Positions 16,207-25,623 of a stretch of 64,000 bases of DNA are shown here, one piece after another (position 1 is the stretch's first letter; each line of letters begins with the position of its first letter). The notes below the pieces were generated by a model. It did no database searches. It saw nothing but the letters and a program-made list of their open reading frames with translations, and was not told the origin of the DNA. Made by a program: the position numbers and the translations under genes. The stretch comes from Dorea_D sp963559605 (GTDB lineage Bacteria > Bacillota > Clostridia > Lachnospirales > Lachnospiraceae), in assembly GCA_963559605.1 (NCBI GenBank), contig CAUWLL010000001.1, forward strand, positions 80,695-144,694, written 5' to 3'.

Positions 16207-17862
16207 TTACTTGAACAGACGACATTTTCTGCATACCTTTACAAGCTTTGTACCCATTGGCATCTGTTTCATTTCATTTTCTGTAAGACCGCCCAGCAGA
16301 ACGATTGCCACACCGTAAACTGCCACCGCTGCCAGAAGAGCGATCACTGCCGCGATACGTGTCCCTACAAAAAGTTCAAATAACAAATGTATCACAAGGA
16401 CCACAGCTCCCATAATTGCAGACGCGATCACAGGAATTACAAAAGTTTTCTTCTGCTCCTGTACATATCCCGACATTTCCCGCATGGCGTGGGCATTCAA
16501 AATACACACCGCCACTGCAAAAACAATCTTGCTGACAACAAGCGCATAGATGCCCCATCGGAAAATAACCAGCATAAAGAATAACGCCGCTGTATGGATC
16601 ACTAGCGCAATGGCTGCATTTTTCACCGGAACCATCATAGCATTCATTCCTTGCAGCACCGCATTTGTAATGGTAGACAGACAGTAAAATACAACGGAAA
16701 CAGCGCCGATCTGTAATGTAACTGCCGCCATATCGTTATTTTCCGTAAAGAAGATCAAGTCGAGAAGCGGTTTTGCCAGCACCAGAAATCCGGCAGCGCT
16801 TGGAATTGCAACTACCATCGTAAATCTGGTAAATAATTCAATTTTATTATGTATCTGTTTCCGGCTCTTACTCTGGACTGCCGCAACGATACTCGGAATG
16901 AGTGACGCTGCAATGGCATTTGCAAATGCAAGAGGAACGTTGATCAGCGTGTCATATTTTCCGCTGATAATTCCAAGAAGCGCCGCATATTCCGACTCTT
17001 TATGCCCCTGCGCCTCCATAATCTGTCCGAACATGGCGTTATCGATCACGCCGCACAGATTATAGACAGTGGAACTGAGAAGTACCGGAGCAATGGTAAT
17101 AAGAAGGATCTTAAAAATCGTCTGATAGCTTTCCCGGTGCTTACTTCTGTCTCTGCGCATCCGGCGTTTCACTACCCGCTTATACGCCATAAAAATAAAC
17201 ACGAGAACAGCGAGAGCCGCCAATGCTCCCACCACAGTACCAAGGGTTCCGCCTGCGGCTCCGTATGCAAGAGGAAGAGAATCGCTGCCCTTTTTTGACA
17301 ATCCTTTCCCCACTTTTATCAACACATAAGCGCCGCCCACACTGACTACGGCATTTACGATCTGTTCCAATACCTGTGAAAGCGCCGTTGGCATCATAGA
17401 GCCGTTTCCCTGGAAGAATCCACGGAAAACGCCCAGAAGGGCAACTACCAAAACGCAGGGTGCAAGTACCCGAAGAGCATAAGCGCTCAGCTTCATAGCC
17501 ATGATACGCTCTGCGATAAATCCCCCGCCGAAGAACAAGATAAGCGCCGCCGTACCGCCCACCATAATGGCAAAGACAAGCGCTCCCCGAAATACTTTAT
17601 ATGCATTTTTGTACTGTTTTTTTGCCACTCTTGCAGATACCAGCTTGGATACTGCCAGAGGAAGACTATAAGAAGTCAGGGTCAGGGCAATGGAATAAAT
17701 CTGGAATGCCACTCCATAATACCCCATTCCCTTGTCTCCCAGAATATTGACAAGAGGGACTCTGTATACTGCGCCGATAAGTTTGGTGATCACACCGGCG
17801 ATGGCAAGGACAGAGCCCTGTACCAGAAGATTCTTTTCCTTGCGATTTGTTTGTTCTGCCAT
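16207..17862 (-). CDS. SpoVB/MurJ-like polysaccharide flippase (MOP superfamily)
   Basis: A 551-residue integral membrane protein with about 14 predicted helices, of the polysaccharide biosynthesis/MviN-like branch of the MOP exporter superfamily (COG2244). Members include SpoVB, needed for spore cortex, and YtgP/MurJ-type lipid II flippases. The N-terminus has the family features GSVLAIAGVITKLIGAVYRVPL and MGYYGVAFQIYSIAL. Sequence alone does not separate lipid II flipping from a sporulation-specific role. It begins 25 bp downstream of ybeY. Confidence 0.85.
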   Translation of the reverse strand: MAEQTNRKEKNLLVQGSVLAIAGVITKLIGAVYRVPLVNILGDKGMGYYGVAFQIYSIALTLTSYSLPLAVSKLVSARVAKKQYKNAYKVFRGALVFAIMVGGTAALILFFGGGFIAERIMAMKLSAYALRVLAPCVLVVALLGVFRGFFQGNGSMMPTALSQVLEQIVNAVVSVGGAYVLIKVGKGLSKKGSDSLPLAYGAAGGTLGTVVGALAALAVLVFIFMAYKRVVKRRMRRDRSKHRESYQTIFKILLITIAPVLLSSTVYNLCGVIDNAMFGQIMEAQGHKESEYAALLGIISGKYDTLINVPLAFANAIAASLIPSIVAAVQSKSRKQIHNKIELFTRFTMVVAIPSAAGFLVLAKPLLDLIFFTENNDMAAVTLQIGAVSVVFYCLSTITNAVLQGMNAMMVPVKNAAIALVIHTAALFFMLVIFRWGIYALVVSKIVFAVAVCILNAHAMREMSGYVQEQKKTFVIPVIASAIMGAVVLVIHLLFELFVGTRIAAVIALLAAVAVYGVAIVLLGGLTENEMKQMPMGTKLVKVCRKCRLFK

Positions 17863-17887
17863 GTCTTACTCCATCTTAACCTGATAT

Positions 17888-18382
17888 TTATCGTAATATA
17901 TTAAGCTTTTCCAATATTTTCCGCTGCTGATCTTCCATGATAAGACGTTCCTCGTCCTCTATATGGTCATATCCACATAAGTGTAACACAGAATGAGCAA
18001 TTAAAAAAGCAAATTCTCTCTTTGGAGAATGTCCGAATTCCTCTGCCTGAGAAAAAACTTTCTCTTTGGAGATGACAATATCTCCCAGAAGAAGTTCTCC
18101 CGTCTCCGGTTCAAAACAATCGTACCGCTCTTCCAAAAAGTCAAATTCTCCCGGAACCTCATAATCCGCCACAGGAAATGACAATACATCTGTCGGACGG
18201 TCCATCCCGCGAAACTCCAGATTCATGCGATGGATGTCCTCATTCATGGTGAGGAGGAGATTCACCTCCGCCTCATAAGGGCAGCCCACATGATCCAGCG
18301 CAGCCACAACTACTTCTTTTGCCAGCTTGTGACTGTCGAAAGGCAATTCTAAACTTCCTTCATCTTCCAGATATAACGTCAT
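17888..18382 (-). CDS. ybeY: Endoribonuclease YbeY (rRNA maturation)
   Basis: YbeY is a single-strand endoribonuclease involved in 16S rRNA 3' processing and ribosome quality control. The 164-residue product has the zinc motif H-x3-H-x5-H in AHSVLHLCGYDH and the conserved FRGMDRPTDVLSFP. It overlaps the end of phoH by 4 bp, so translation is coupled. In Bacillus an HD-domain gene (yqfF) lies between phoH and ybeY; here it is absent. Confidence 0.95.
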   Translation of the reverse strand: MTLYLEDEGSLELPFDSHKLAKEVVVAALDHVGCPYEAEVNLLLTMNEDIHRMNLEFRGMDRPTDVLSFPVADYEVPGEFDFLEERYDCFEPETGELLLGDIVISKEKVFSQAEEFGHSPKREFAFLIAHSVLHLCGYDHIEDEERLIMEDQQRKILEKLNILR

Positions 18383-19374
18383 GATCTTCTCCCCTTACTC
18401 CTTGTCTTGCTCCTCGCAAGCTTATTTTCATAATCTTCGTATGCTTTTACAATCTTCTGTACCAGTGGATGCCGCACAACGTCCTTGTTTGTCAAACGGC
18501 AAATACTGATGTCGTCGATATTTTTTACTACATTAACCGCCGTGTCAAGACCGGACACCTGTCCTGCCGGCAAGTCTTTTTGTGTCTCATCTCCCGTTAT
18601 CACAACTTTCGAACCAAACCCGATACGGGTTAAGAACATCTTCATCTGCGCCGGGGTCGTATTCTGCGCTTCATCCAAGATAATAAACGCATTATCCAGC
18701 GTACGCCCGCGCATATAAGCAAGAGGCGCCACCTCGATCAGCCCTTTCTCCGAATTTTTAACAAAAGACTCCGCCCCCATGATCTGATACAGCGCATCAT
18801 AGAGCGGCCGCAGGTAGGGATCGATCTTACTTTGCAGATCTCCCGGCAGGAAGCCCAGCTTCTCTCCCGCTTCAATGGCAGGTCTTGTAAGGATAATACG
18901 TCCCACTTCGTTATTTTTAAAGGCAGTGATCGCCATAGCCATGGCAAGATAAGTCTTGCCCGTTCCTGCAGGACCGAGTCCGAATACGATCATTTTGTTG
19001 CGGATGGCATCCACATATTTTTTCTGCCCCAGTGTCTTAGGTTTTATAGGCTTTCCCTGAATGGTGTGACAGATAATATCCTTATCAATCTCAACGATGC
19101 TTTCCTCCATATCCTCCATCGCAAGAGAAAGCGTATAGTCTACATTTTGTTCCTGTATGGTATTTCCCCGTCTGGACAACTCTGCCAGCTGGTCTAACAC
19201 CCGCCTTGCCTTCTCCACGCGAAGAGCCTCTCCCATGATCTTCACATGCTCATCTCTGGCGATCAAAGTGACATGGAGTGTGCGTTCAATCTTTTTTGCA
19301 TATCTGTCAAATTGTCCAAATACATTTCTTTCATGTTCTGCCGGAATTTCAATTACCGCTTCCATCATTCCCAT
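18379..19374 (-). CDS. PhoH family ATPase (PhoL type)
   Basis: A PhoH/PhoL protein of 331 residues with an N-terminal KH-like RNA-binding region (residues about 10-80) and a P-loop ATPase domain with Walker A GPAGTGKTYLAM, Walker B AFIILDEAQNT and the RGRTLDNAF motif. These proteins work with YbeY and the small ribosomal subunit in some bacteria. The ATG at 19374 lies inside the end of yqfD (26-bp overlap), with AGGAG upstream. The pairing with ybeY is conserved from B. subtilis. Confidence 0.93.
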   Translation of the reverse strand: MGMMEAVIEIPAEHERNVFGQFDRYAKKIERTLHVTLIARDEHVKIMGEALRVEKARRVLDQLAELSRRGNTIQEQNVDYTLSLAMEDMEESIVEIDKDIICHTIQGKPIKPKTLGQKKYVDAIRNKMIVFGLGPAGTGKTYLAMAMAITAFKNNEVGRIILTRPAIEAGEKLGFLPGDLQSKIDPYLRPLYDALYQIMGAESFVKNSEKGLIEVAPLAYMRGRTLDNAFIILDEAQNTTPAQMKMFLTRIGFGSKVVITGDETQKDLPAGQVSGLDTAVNVVKNIDDISICRLTNKDVVRHPLVQKIVKAYEDYENKLARSKTRSKGRRS

Positions 19375-20644
19375 GGACTGTCTCTCCTTGCTGCTCTTCC
19401 TTATGATTTTCAGGCGCTTCCGGTCGTTTTGACGGTTGTTTTTCTCCCACCGGCATTCTCACGGTAATCGTGCCCTCTGCCCGGGAAAAATCACGCCCTG
19501 TATATATTTTAACATTATTCTCCAGAATTTCTACCCCCTTTTTCTCTAAATCCTCCATACTTCTGTAAAATCTGCCGCTTAGGAGCTTCTGTTCCTGTGC
19601 CGGAGTATAAGTTTTTTTCACCGATTCATAGGGAGTGATCTTTTTCACCGCCACCGTGACCGGAAGATAGAAGTTCTCGAAGATTTTCAACTGTTTCTGA
19701 CGGGTATAGACTTCCCGGTGAGGATAACGATCCTTCACATCTCCGAAAGAAAATCTGTAATTTCCCATGGTAAGACTGACTGCCGTGTGCCCCTGCTCCT
19801 CGCCCTTTGGTCCCTTCCGTCTCTTTTTCACTTCATATGTATGGGGATTTGTATCTTGATACGCGATCGTCGTCTCTCCGACAATATCCGCATCTGCCTC
19901 CTGATACCGATACCCCGTGACTTCTTTTGCATCATTGACCACCGGAACCTGCCCGGAGACAAGCACCGTTCCTTTCTTCACCCGCTCCCCCGGTTTCACC
20001 TTTACGACTCCTTTTCGCACCACAATATCGCGTATGATGCAGTTTCTGTCTGCAACAATGTCCGTAGGTTTGTCTCTATGCGCCATCTGTCCTGCCGTAT
20101 CCATAGAATCTTCATTTTCTTTGATCTTTACATAGAGCACCGTTCCCTTTACAGAAGCTGACACCCACACAATGTCGTCATATGCTTTTCGCACATCTTT
20201 CACAATGCGGCCACAGTCTACTTCAGATTTTCGAATACCTGTCTTCACATCTGTAGAAGCCAGAAACTTTAAAAGTGCTTCGTCTGTATACATACTGTTC
20301 CCGGAAATATCAATATTCCATATAAACCGTGACAGGACTACGATCAAAACTACACAGAATACTCCCCCGCAAAAAAAGAAGCGCCGCCCGCGATATTTCT
20401 GTAAGAAAAAGGGAAGACCGATTCTTTTTACTACAACAACTTTTGTACCGGTCTTTTTCAGTACCGGTTTTAGCTGCCGGAATCCATGGATCGTTATATT
20501 CATTTCATAATTTCCGAAATCACTTTTTAATCCCCACAGACAGATTCCCTTATATCTGCATGCGTTGATAAAACGCTCCGCCGAACGCCCCGTGATACGG
20601 ATACGCAGATAGCCCTTAATATATCGAAGGAATGTTAACAGCAA
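19349..20644 (-). CDS. yqfD: Sporulation protein YqfD
   Basis: YqfD is a sporulation membrane protein of Firmicutes expressed in the mother cell in Bacillus. The 431-residue product has one membrane segment (near 90-110: RRFFFCGGVFCVVLIVVLS) preceded by a cytoplasmic domain and followed by a long extracytoplasmic domain with KPGERVKKGTVLVSGQVPV. The family is recognised mainly by this layout and its fixed partner YqfC. It overlaps yqfC by 10 bp and phoH by 26 bp, giving one tightly coupled cluster. Confidence 0.9.
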   Translation of the reverse strand: MLLTFLRYIKGYLRIRITGRSAERFINACRYKGICLWGLKSDFGNYEMNITIHGFRQLKPVLKKTGTKVVVVKRIGLPFFLQKYRGRRFFFCGGVFCVVLIVVLSRFIWNIDISGNSMYTDEALLKFLASTDVKTGIRKSEVDCGRIVKDVRKAYDDIVWVSASVKGTVLYVKIKENEDSMDTAGQMAHRDKPTDIVADRNCIIRDIVVRKGVVKVKPGERVKKGTVLVSGQVPVVNDAKEVTGYRYQEADADIVGETTIAYQDTNPHTYEVKKRRKGPKGEEQGHTAVSLTMGNYRFSFGDVKDRYPHREVYTRQKQLKIFENFYLPVTVAVKKITPYESVKKTYTPAQEQKLLSGRFYRSMEDLEKKGVEILENNVKIYTGRDFSRAEGTITVRMPVGEKQPSKRPEAPENHKEEQQGETVHGNDGSGN

Positions 20645-20940
20645 CTTTTTCCGCCTCCCGATGAATTCTGATATTCAATGGAATCGATACGTCCATTGAC
20701 CTTCATCTCATCATTCGTATAGTAATCCACGAGGAGATTCTTTCCGGACACTTTGATCTGTCCGATCTTCGTCTGTATCCTGACCACTGTATCGGTATAT
20801 TCAAGAATCCCTCTGTAGTTTTCCAGGCACAGTTCTGTCTGCCCGGTCATAGTGAGCACCGGAGTTCCCATCACAACATCCTTGGGAGCTTCTGTTAATT
20901 CTGCCACCTTATATTTCAAAGAATAACTTCTCTCTTTCAT
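20635..20940 (-). CDS. yqfC: Sporulation protein YqfC (YabP/YqfC family)
   Basis: A 101-residue member of the YabP/YqfC family of small sporulation proteins. The family core is visible as VLTMTGQTELCLENYRGILEY followed by TVVRIQTKIGQIKVSGKNL. It is first in the yqfC-yqfD-phoH-ybeY cluster. Its ribosome site is weak (GGA about 12 nt before the ATG). A TCATAGATT stretch about 25 bp upstream of the gene is loosely like a sigma-E -10 element (CATA-x3-T), which would fit mother-cell expression, but I could not identify a convincing -35 element. Confidence 0.88.
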   Translation of the reverse strand: MKERSYSLKYKVAELTEAPKDVVMGTPVLTMTGQTELCLENYRGILEYTDTVVRIQTKIGQIKVSGKNLLVDYYTNDEMKVNGRIDSIEYQNSSGGGKSCC

Positions 20941-21054
20941 AAAAACGCCATTCCAAGATTTTATTACAATCTATGAAACAGCAGTACCGTCTATTACTGT
21001 TTTCTTTCATCTTACCAAAACCACATGTACTGATAAAAAAGGGAAAATAATTAG

Positions 21055-21104
21055 GAGGCATCCGGGTGATAACAACCTTTGCAGATGTTACACACGGATG
21101 CCTC
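21055..21104 (-). terminator. Probable terminator of the MATE gene
   Basis: A perfect 10-bp inverted repeat (GAGGCATCCG at 21055-21064 with CGGATGCCTC at 21095-21104) lies 30 bp past the MATE stop, with a 30-nt loop. On the minus strand it is followed by a T-rich stretch ending in six T. The large loop makes it less certain than the other hairpins. The rest of the 194-bp gap (20941-21134) holds only the presumed yqfC promoter region. Confidence 0.5.
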
Positions 21105-21134
21105 GGAAGAAGAAAATGAATAAAACACTTGATG

Positions 21135-22505
21135 TCAAACTGATTTTTCCATTTTTCGAAGTGCCTTTTTAAATTGAAAGGAAAATAAAATTGCCGTAAA
21201 TGTGACTGCAAGCGTATCTGCGATCGGCTCCGCAAGATAGACAGCCATTGTCCGGTTGCTTTTCCAAATCTGCGGCAATATATAGATGAGCGGAAGCAAC
21301 AATACAAATTTCCTCACCACGGCTACCGTAATAGATTCCATTGCTCTTCCCAGCGAATTAAACGTCATCTGACATGCCATCTGAATACCGAACAGTACCA
21401 TCACCGCCATATACACCCGAAGCGCCGTTCCCGTAAAGTTCAGAAGCTCTGCGTCCGTTGTAAACAGAGAAGCAAACACTTTGGGAACCGCCATTACAAA
21501 CGCCCACAAAAGCGCCGCATAGCTAAGACTCACTCCCAGCAGCAGTTTAAATGCCCCTTTGACGCGGGAAGCATCCCCTGCACCGTAATTGTAACTGATG
21601 ATAGGCTGCGCTCCCTGCCCGAGTCCCTGTAAGGGCAGCATGGCGAACTGCATTACACTGGTTAAAATAGTCATAGCGCCGACTGCAATGTCTCCGCCGT
21701 ATTTCTGAAGGGACGAATTAAAGCACACGGAAATCACACTCTCGCTGGACTGCATAACAAATGTAGACACTCCAAGCGCCAGACAGGGAAAAATAACTCC
21801 CGGTGTAAGCCCTATATTTTTTCTTTGAATACGAAGGGTTGTCTTTTTCCCACACAGGAAACTGACGACCCAGATACAGGACAACGCCTGCGATATAATC
21901 GTAGCAAGCGCCGCACCCCGTACGTCCATGTCAAACACAAAGATAAAGATAGGATCTAACACGATATTCGCCACTGCTCCGATCAAAACCGATAACATTC
22001 CCGTTTTTGCAAATCCCTGTGCCGTAATAAATGCATTCATGCCAAGGGTAAGCTCCACAAAGATCGTACCAAACGCATAAGTATTCATATACCTTGTGGC
22101 ATAACCGATGGTGTTTTCACTTGCACCGAATGCCAGCAAAAGTTCTCGGTTCCAAACCAGAAGTACCACGGTTAATACAATAGAGATCAAAATCTGCAAT
22201 GTAAAACAATTCCCGAGGATCTTTTCCGCCTTCTCGTCATCTTGCTTTCCCATGGCAATGGACGCTCTCGGCGAACCGCCGTAACCTACCAGTGCCGCAA
22301 AAGCAGATACGATCATAATGAGAGGCATACAAACCCCTACTCCCGTAAGGGCTGCCGCTCCGATGCCCGGAATGTGTCCGATATAGATACGATCCACGAT
22401 ATTATAGAGCATATTGATAAGCTGCGCAGCAACCGTAGGTACTGCAAGACGAAACAGCAATTTCCCGATCGGTTCTGTGCGCAGAAATTCTTTATCCTGT
22501 GTCAT
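21135..22505 (-). CDS. MATE family efflux transporter
   Basis: A 456-residue, 12-helix membrane protein of the MATE (multidrug and toxic compound extrusion) family. N-terminal features LFRLAVPTVAAQLINMLYNIVDRIYIGHIPGIGAAALTG and the later GLGQGAQPIISYNYGA are diagnostic. MATE proteins export cationic compounds by Na+ or H+ antiport; the substrate here cannot be predicted. It lies 49 bp downstream of the chemoreceptor gene, with its own terminator. Confidence 0.93.
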   Translation of the reverse strand: MTQDKEFLRTEPIGKLLFRLAVPTVAAQLINMLYNIVDRIYIGHIPGIGAAALTGVGVCMPLIMIVSAFAALVGYGGSPRASIAMGKQDDEKAEKILGNCFTLQILISIVLTVVLLVWNRELLLAFGASENTIGYATRYMNTYAFGTIFVELTLGMNAFITAQGFAKTGMLSVLIGAVANIVLDPIFIFVFDMDVRGAALATIISQALSCIWVVSFLCGKKTTLRIQRKNIGLTPGVIFPCLALGVSTFVMQSSESVISVCFNSSLQKYGGDIAVGAMTILTSVMQFAMLPLQGLGQGAQPIISYNYGAGDASRVKGAFKLLLGVSLSYAALLWAFVMAVPKVFASLFTTDAELLNFTGTALRVYMAVMVLFGIQMACQMTFNSLGRAMESITVAVVRKFVLLLPLIYILPQIWKSNRTMAVYLAEPIADTLAVTFTAILFSFQFKKALRKMEKSV

Positions 22506-22554
22506 AATTCTTCGCTTTCTAAAGTTATATTATCCGTCTTAAGTTTGTTTGTCT

Positions 22555-24207
22555 TTACTTTAATTTAAACTGTCTCACCAAATGATCCAGTGTATTTGCC
22601 ATCTCCGACATTTCCTGTGTAGATGCCGCGCTCTCTTCGATCGTAGCTGAATTCGAATTGATCACAGATGCAATCTGGGAAATTCCCTCGTTCACAGCTG
22701 CAATAGAAATCGCTTCTTCTGCGGCAATATCCGAAATATTACTGATGGTCTTTGTTACCTCATCGGTATTTTTCGCAGTACCCTCCAGAATCTGCGCCGT
22801 ATCGTTTGCAATACGAACCCCGTTCTCGATCGCGTCGATAGAACTTGTGATCAGCGCAGTAGTATCTTTCGATGCCTGTGCACTCCGAGAGGCAAGACTT
22901 CTGACCTCATCCGCAACAACAGCGAATCCTTTGCCTGCTTCTCCGGCACGTGCCGCCTCTACGGCTGCATTCAGTGCCAGAATATTCGTCTGGAATGCAA
23001 TATCTTCAATGGTCTGGATGATTTTTTCGATTTCTTTGGAATGCCGTCCCATCTGCTCCATAGCAGCTACCAGTTCTTCCATCTTCTGCGTACTCTCTGA
23101 CATCTCCGTCTGGACTGTGTGCGCCTGAACCTTCGCATTCTCAGCTACAGATGCGCTTTGCTTCACCTGACTGGAAATCTCAGAAATGGTAGCGGCAAGT
23201 TCCTGCGAAGTACTTGCCTGTTCTGTAGAACCTTGGGCAAAATGCTGTGTATTGGCAGACAATTGTCCGGAGGCATTTTTCACCGTATAAGAAGCATCCT
23301 GGATTTTCTTAAACGCGCTGTTCAAAGACGCTGTCAAAGATTGAATGGCACGTTGGATCTGAACAAAATCTCCTTTGAACTCTCCGGTATGCTCTACTTG
23401 CAGATTTCCCTCTGCCAGTTGCTCCATAGACTCCTGGATCGTCTGGATATAAGATGCCAGCTCAGAGACAGAACTGTTCAGCGCCTCTGCCAATTGCCCC
23501 ACTTCATCCGTGCTCTGAATATCGATCTGGAAATGTAGATCTCCTTCTGCCAGTTTCTTACTGTTCTCCGTAATCAGAAGCAGTGGATTAATAACTCTTT
23601 TGTAAATATATACGATCAATACCGCACAGAGTACTATGATCAAAAGAATAGAAATCGTAATCGCAAGAAAAGTCATTTTAATCGCAGACGCAGACGTAGC
23701 CTCCGCAGAATCCGTCATTTCCTGACAGACCGCGATAACTTTGTCCAGCTGTCCCTCTAATTCAGCAATCTTAGATTTGATTTCACCTGTATACATCTCG
23801 GCAGCCGCTTTTTCATCTGTCTCCTGTAAAGTCAGAGCTTTATCGGCAGACGCATGGACTTCTTTATGAACCCCCTTCATCTCCGCTCTCAAAGCATCGA
23901 TCTCTTCATTTCCGCTTTTCTCATCGGAGTACAGCCACTTTCCGAGGACACAGCCGTCATCGACTTTACTTCCTGTAAACTCTGTCCCGAATCCCAATGC
24001 AGAACCAAGACCTTCCACCCACGCGTAATGCGCTTTCTGGCTTTCCAGAGCTATGCTGTGAACCCGCGCCGCATTGCTGATCTGTTTGTTGCTGTTTTTA
24101 ATTTTGCCAAGCCCATTCCCTACACAGAAAAAAAGCAAAATAATAGCCAAAGCCACTCCCGCAAGCAAAATTCCCACTTTTACCTTGATACTGTCTCTTT
24201 TCCTCAT
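22555..24207 (-). CDS. Methyl-accepting chemotaxis protein with extracytoplasmic CZB domain
   Basis: A 550-residue transmembrane chemoreceptor. TM1 is at 11-29 and TM2 at 177-202, followed by a HAMP domain (about 203-255) and the cytoplasmic signalling domain with the hairpin tip IEDIAFQTNILALNAAVEAARAGE. The segment between the membrane helices is a CZB (chemoreceptor zinc-binding) domain: H60, C86 in DGCVLGKW, H114 and H118 give the family's three-His, one-Cys set. CZB domains bind zinc and respond to redox or hypochlorous acid; most known ones are cytoplasmic. No other chemotaxis gene is in the window, so this is an orphan receptor. Confidence 0.92.
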   Translation of the reverse strand: MRKRDSIKVKVGILLAGVALAIILLFFCVGNGLGKIKNSNKQISNAARVHSIALESQKAHYAWVEGLGSALGFGTEFTGSKVDDGCVLGKWLYSDEKSGNEEIDALRAEMKGVHKEVHASADKALTLQETDEKAAAEMYTGEIKSKIAELEGQLDKVIAVCQEMTDSAEATSASAIKMTFLAITISILLIIVLCAVLIVYIYKRVINPLLLITENSKKLAEGDLHFQIDIQSTDEVGQLAEALNSSVSELASYIQTIQESMEQLAEGNLQVEHTGEFKGDFVQIQRAIQSLTASLNSAFKKIQDASYTVKNASGQLSANTQHFAQGSTEQASTSQELAATISEISSQVKQSASVAENAKVQAHTVQTEMSESTQKMEELVAAMEQMGRHSKEIEKIIQTIEDIAFQTNILALNAAVEAARAGEAGKGFAVVADEVRSLASRSAQASKDTTALITSSIDAIENGVRIANDTAQILEGTAKNTDEVTKTISNISDIAAEEAISIAAVNEGISQIASVINSNSATIEESAASTQEMSEMANTLDHLVRQFKLK

Positions 24208-24375
24208 AGTTTCTCCTTTGTATACTTTATTTTATACATAAAAAAATATAGCATATATTATAAGATTTTACAACCAAAAACACGGAAATGCTCGATACAA
24301 TTACCGCTTTTCAAACAATCTTTCTACATTTCCGAAGAATAAGTTTCCCGCTCTCTTTTTTCCTCGCAGCCACAT

Positions 24376-24855
24376 CTACTTATGGTAGGGCGCGCCGTTT
24401 ATGATCCGATAGCTCCGATATACCTGCTCCAACAGTATCACCCGCATCAGCTGATGCGGGAACGTCATTTTAGAAAAACTAAGGGCATAATCCGAACGCT
24501 TCAGAACGTCTGCTCCCAGACCGATGGAACCGCCGATAACAAACGTAATATGGCTGACTCCCTGCACTCCGAGCGCTTCGATTTTTTCTGCCAGTTCCTC
24601 GGATGTCAGCATTTTCCCCTGTATCTCTAACGTCACTACATAAGCGTCGTCTTTGATATGCTTCAGAATCCTCTCTGCCTCTTTGGCACGTATCAAATTT
24701 TCCACAGTTTCACTGGCATGATCCGGCGTCTTTTCATCCGCCACCTCTATCACTTCCAGCTTACAGTATTTCGACAGTCGTTTCCCGTACTCCGAAACGG
24801 CGTCCTTCAGATATTTTTCTTTGATCTTCCCGACAGTAACAATTGTAATCTTCAT
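24376..24855 (-). CDS. rlmH: 23S rRNA (pseudouridine-1915-N3)-methyltransferase
   Basis: RlmH is a SPOUT-class methyltransferase that methylates pseudouridine 1915 in helix 69 of 23S rRNA. The 159-residue product has the SAM-binding trefoil knot (ITFVIGGSIGLG) and the very conserved C-terminus FPHQLMRVILLEQVYRSYRI. It is preceded by an AlkD-like gene and followed by 168 bp of non-coding sequence before the chemoreceptor gene, a stretch in which I see only A/T-rich, promoter-like sequence. Confidence 0.97.
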   Translation of the reverse strand: MKITIVTVGKIKEKYLKDAVSEYGKRLSKYCKLEVIEVADEKTPDHASETVENLIRAKEAERILKHIKDDAYVVTLEIQGKMLTSEELAEKIEALGVQGVSHITFVIGGSIGLGADVLKRSDYALSFSKMTFPHQLMRVILLEQVYRSYRIINGAPYHK

Positions 24856-24886
24856 CTTGAACTCCCTATTGACCGCTCTTGATCGT

Positions 24887-25594
24887 TTATTTTCTTTTTA
24901 ATAAATTCAGTTCTGCTTTCTCCTCTTTGCTCACCCGGCTGGATTCCCGGATCTTTTGGATGGCTTTATTGTGTGTGAAGTCATCCATTGTATTATTCTC
25001 AAGAAGCGCTCTCGTCTTCTCCGGGAACTTCACGTAGCAAACAGAAAGTGTCCAGGCAACCGCCATTTTCACATAATATCCATCGTGTCTGGTATGATGG
25101 CAGATCGAAAGAACCCGGTCAATATATGTCTCATTCAGAAAATGATCCAGCAAAGACACGATACCGAATCTTAGTTCGTACTCCTTTTCGCTGTTTAAAT
25201 ATTTCTGAATATAAGCAAAAGATTCCTCCTGATATTTTCCCATAAACTTGTACGTGCTGCAACAGCAGTCACACACTGCCCAATTTGGAATCTTCGGCAC
25301 AAAGGAATCCAGATAGGAGAACCGCTCAGAAAGCTCCATTTTCCCATAGGCGATGACAAGTCCTTCCAATAGGATCTCCTCATGATAGGAGCCCTCGCCA
25401 ATCTCTTTTTCCGCCTGTTCAAGATAAAGGCGGAAATTTCCTTTTGCAATCTCCTTTGCAAGCCGGCGTAATTTCGGCATACGAACACCCAGCACCAAGT
25501 CCGTTCCCGGCACTAAACTTTGTTGAAAGATCTGAAACTCTTTCTCCGAATCCTGTATCAGTTTTTCTCTTGTTTCTTCTATGACCCGACGCAT
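24887..25594 (-). CDS. DNA alkylation repair protein, AlkD-like
   Basis: A 235-residue helical protein of the DNA alkylation repair family (AlkC/AlkD, HEAT-like repeats), glycosylases that remove bulky or cationic alkylated bases. Family traits include the N-terminal LGVRMPKLRRLAKEIAKG, ILLEGLVIAYGK and WAVCDCCCS, followed by YVKMAVAWTLSVCYVKFPEKT. The WAVCD-type segment is typical of a Firmicutes subgroup whose glycosylase activity has rarely been tested. It lies about 30 bp from both neighbours. Confidence 0.88.
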   Translation of the reverse strand: MRRVIEETREKLIQDSEKEFQIFQQSLVPGTDLVLGVRMPKLRRLAKEIAKGNFRLYLEQAEKEIGEGSYHEEILLEGLVIAYGKMELSERFSYLDSFVPKIPNWAVCDCCCSTYKFMGKYQEESFAYIQKYLNSEKEYELRFGIVSLLDHFLNETYIDRVLSICHHTRHDGYYVKMAVAWTLSVCYVKFPEKTRALLENNTMDDFTHNKAIQKIRESSRVSKEEKAELNLLKRK

Positions 25595-25623
25595 AAGTAT
25601 CCCCCTCTCTCTGACACCGCTTT

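Noticed and set aside
24208..24375. Sigma-D (flagellar-type) promoter for the chemoreceptor gene
   Set aside because: A TAAA-N14-GCTATAT stretch is only loosely like the consensus, and the region is so A/T-rich that the match is weak.
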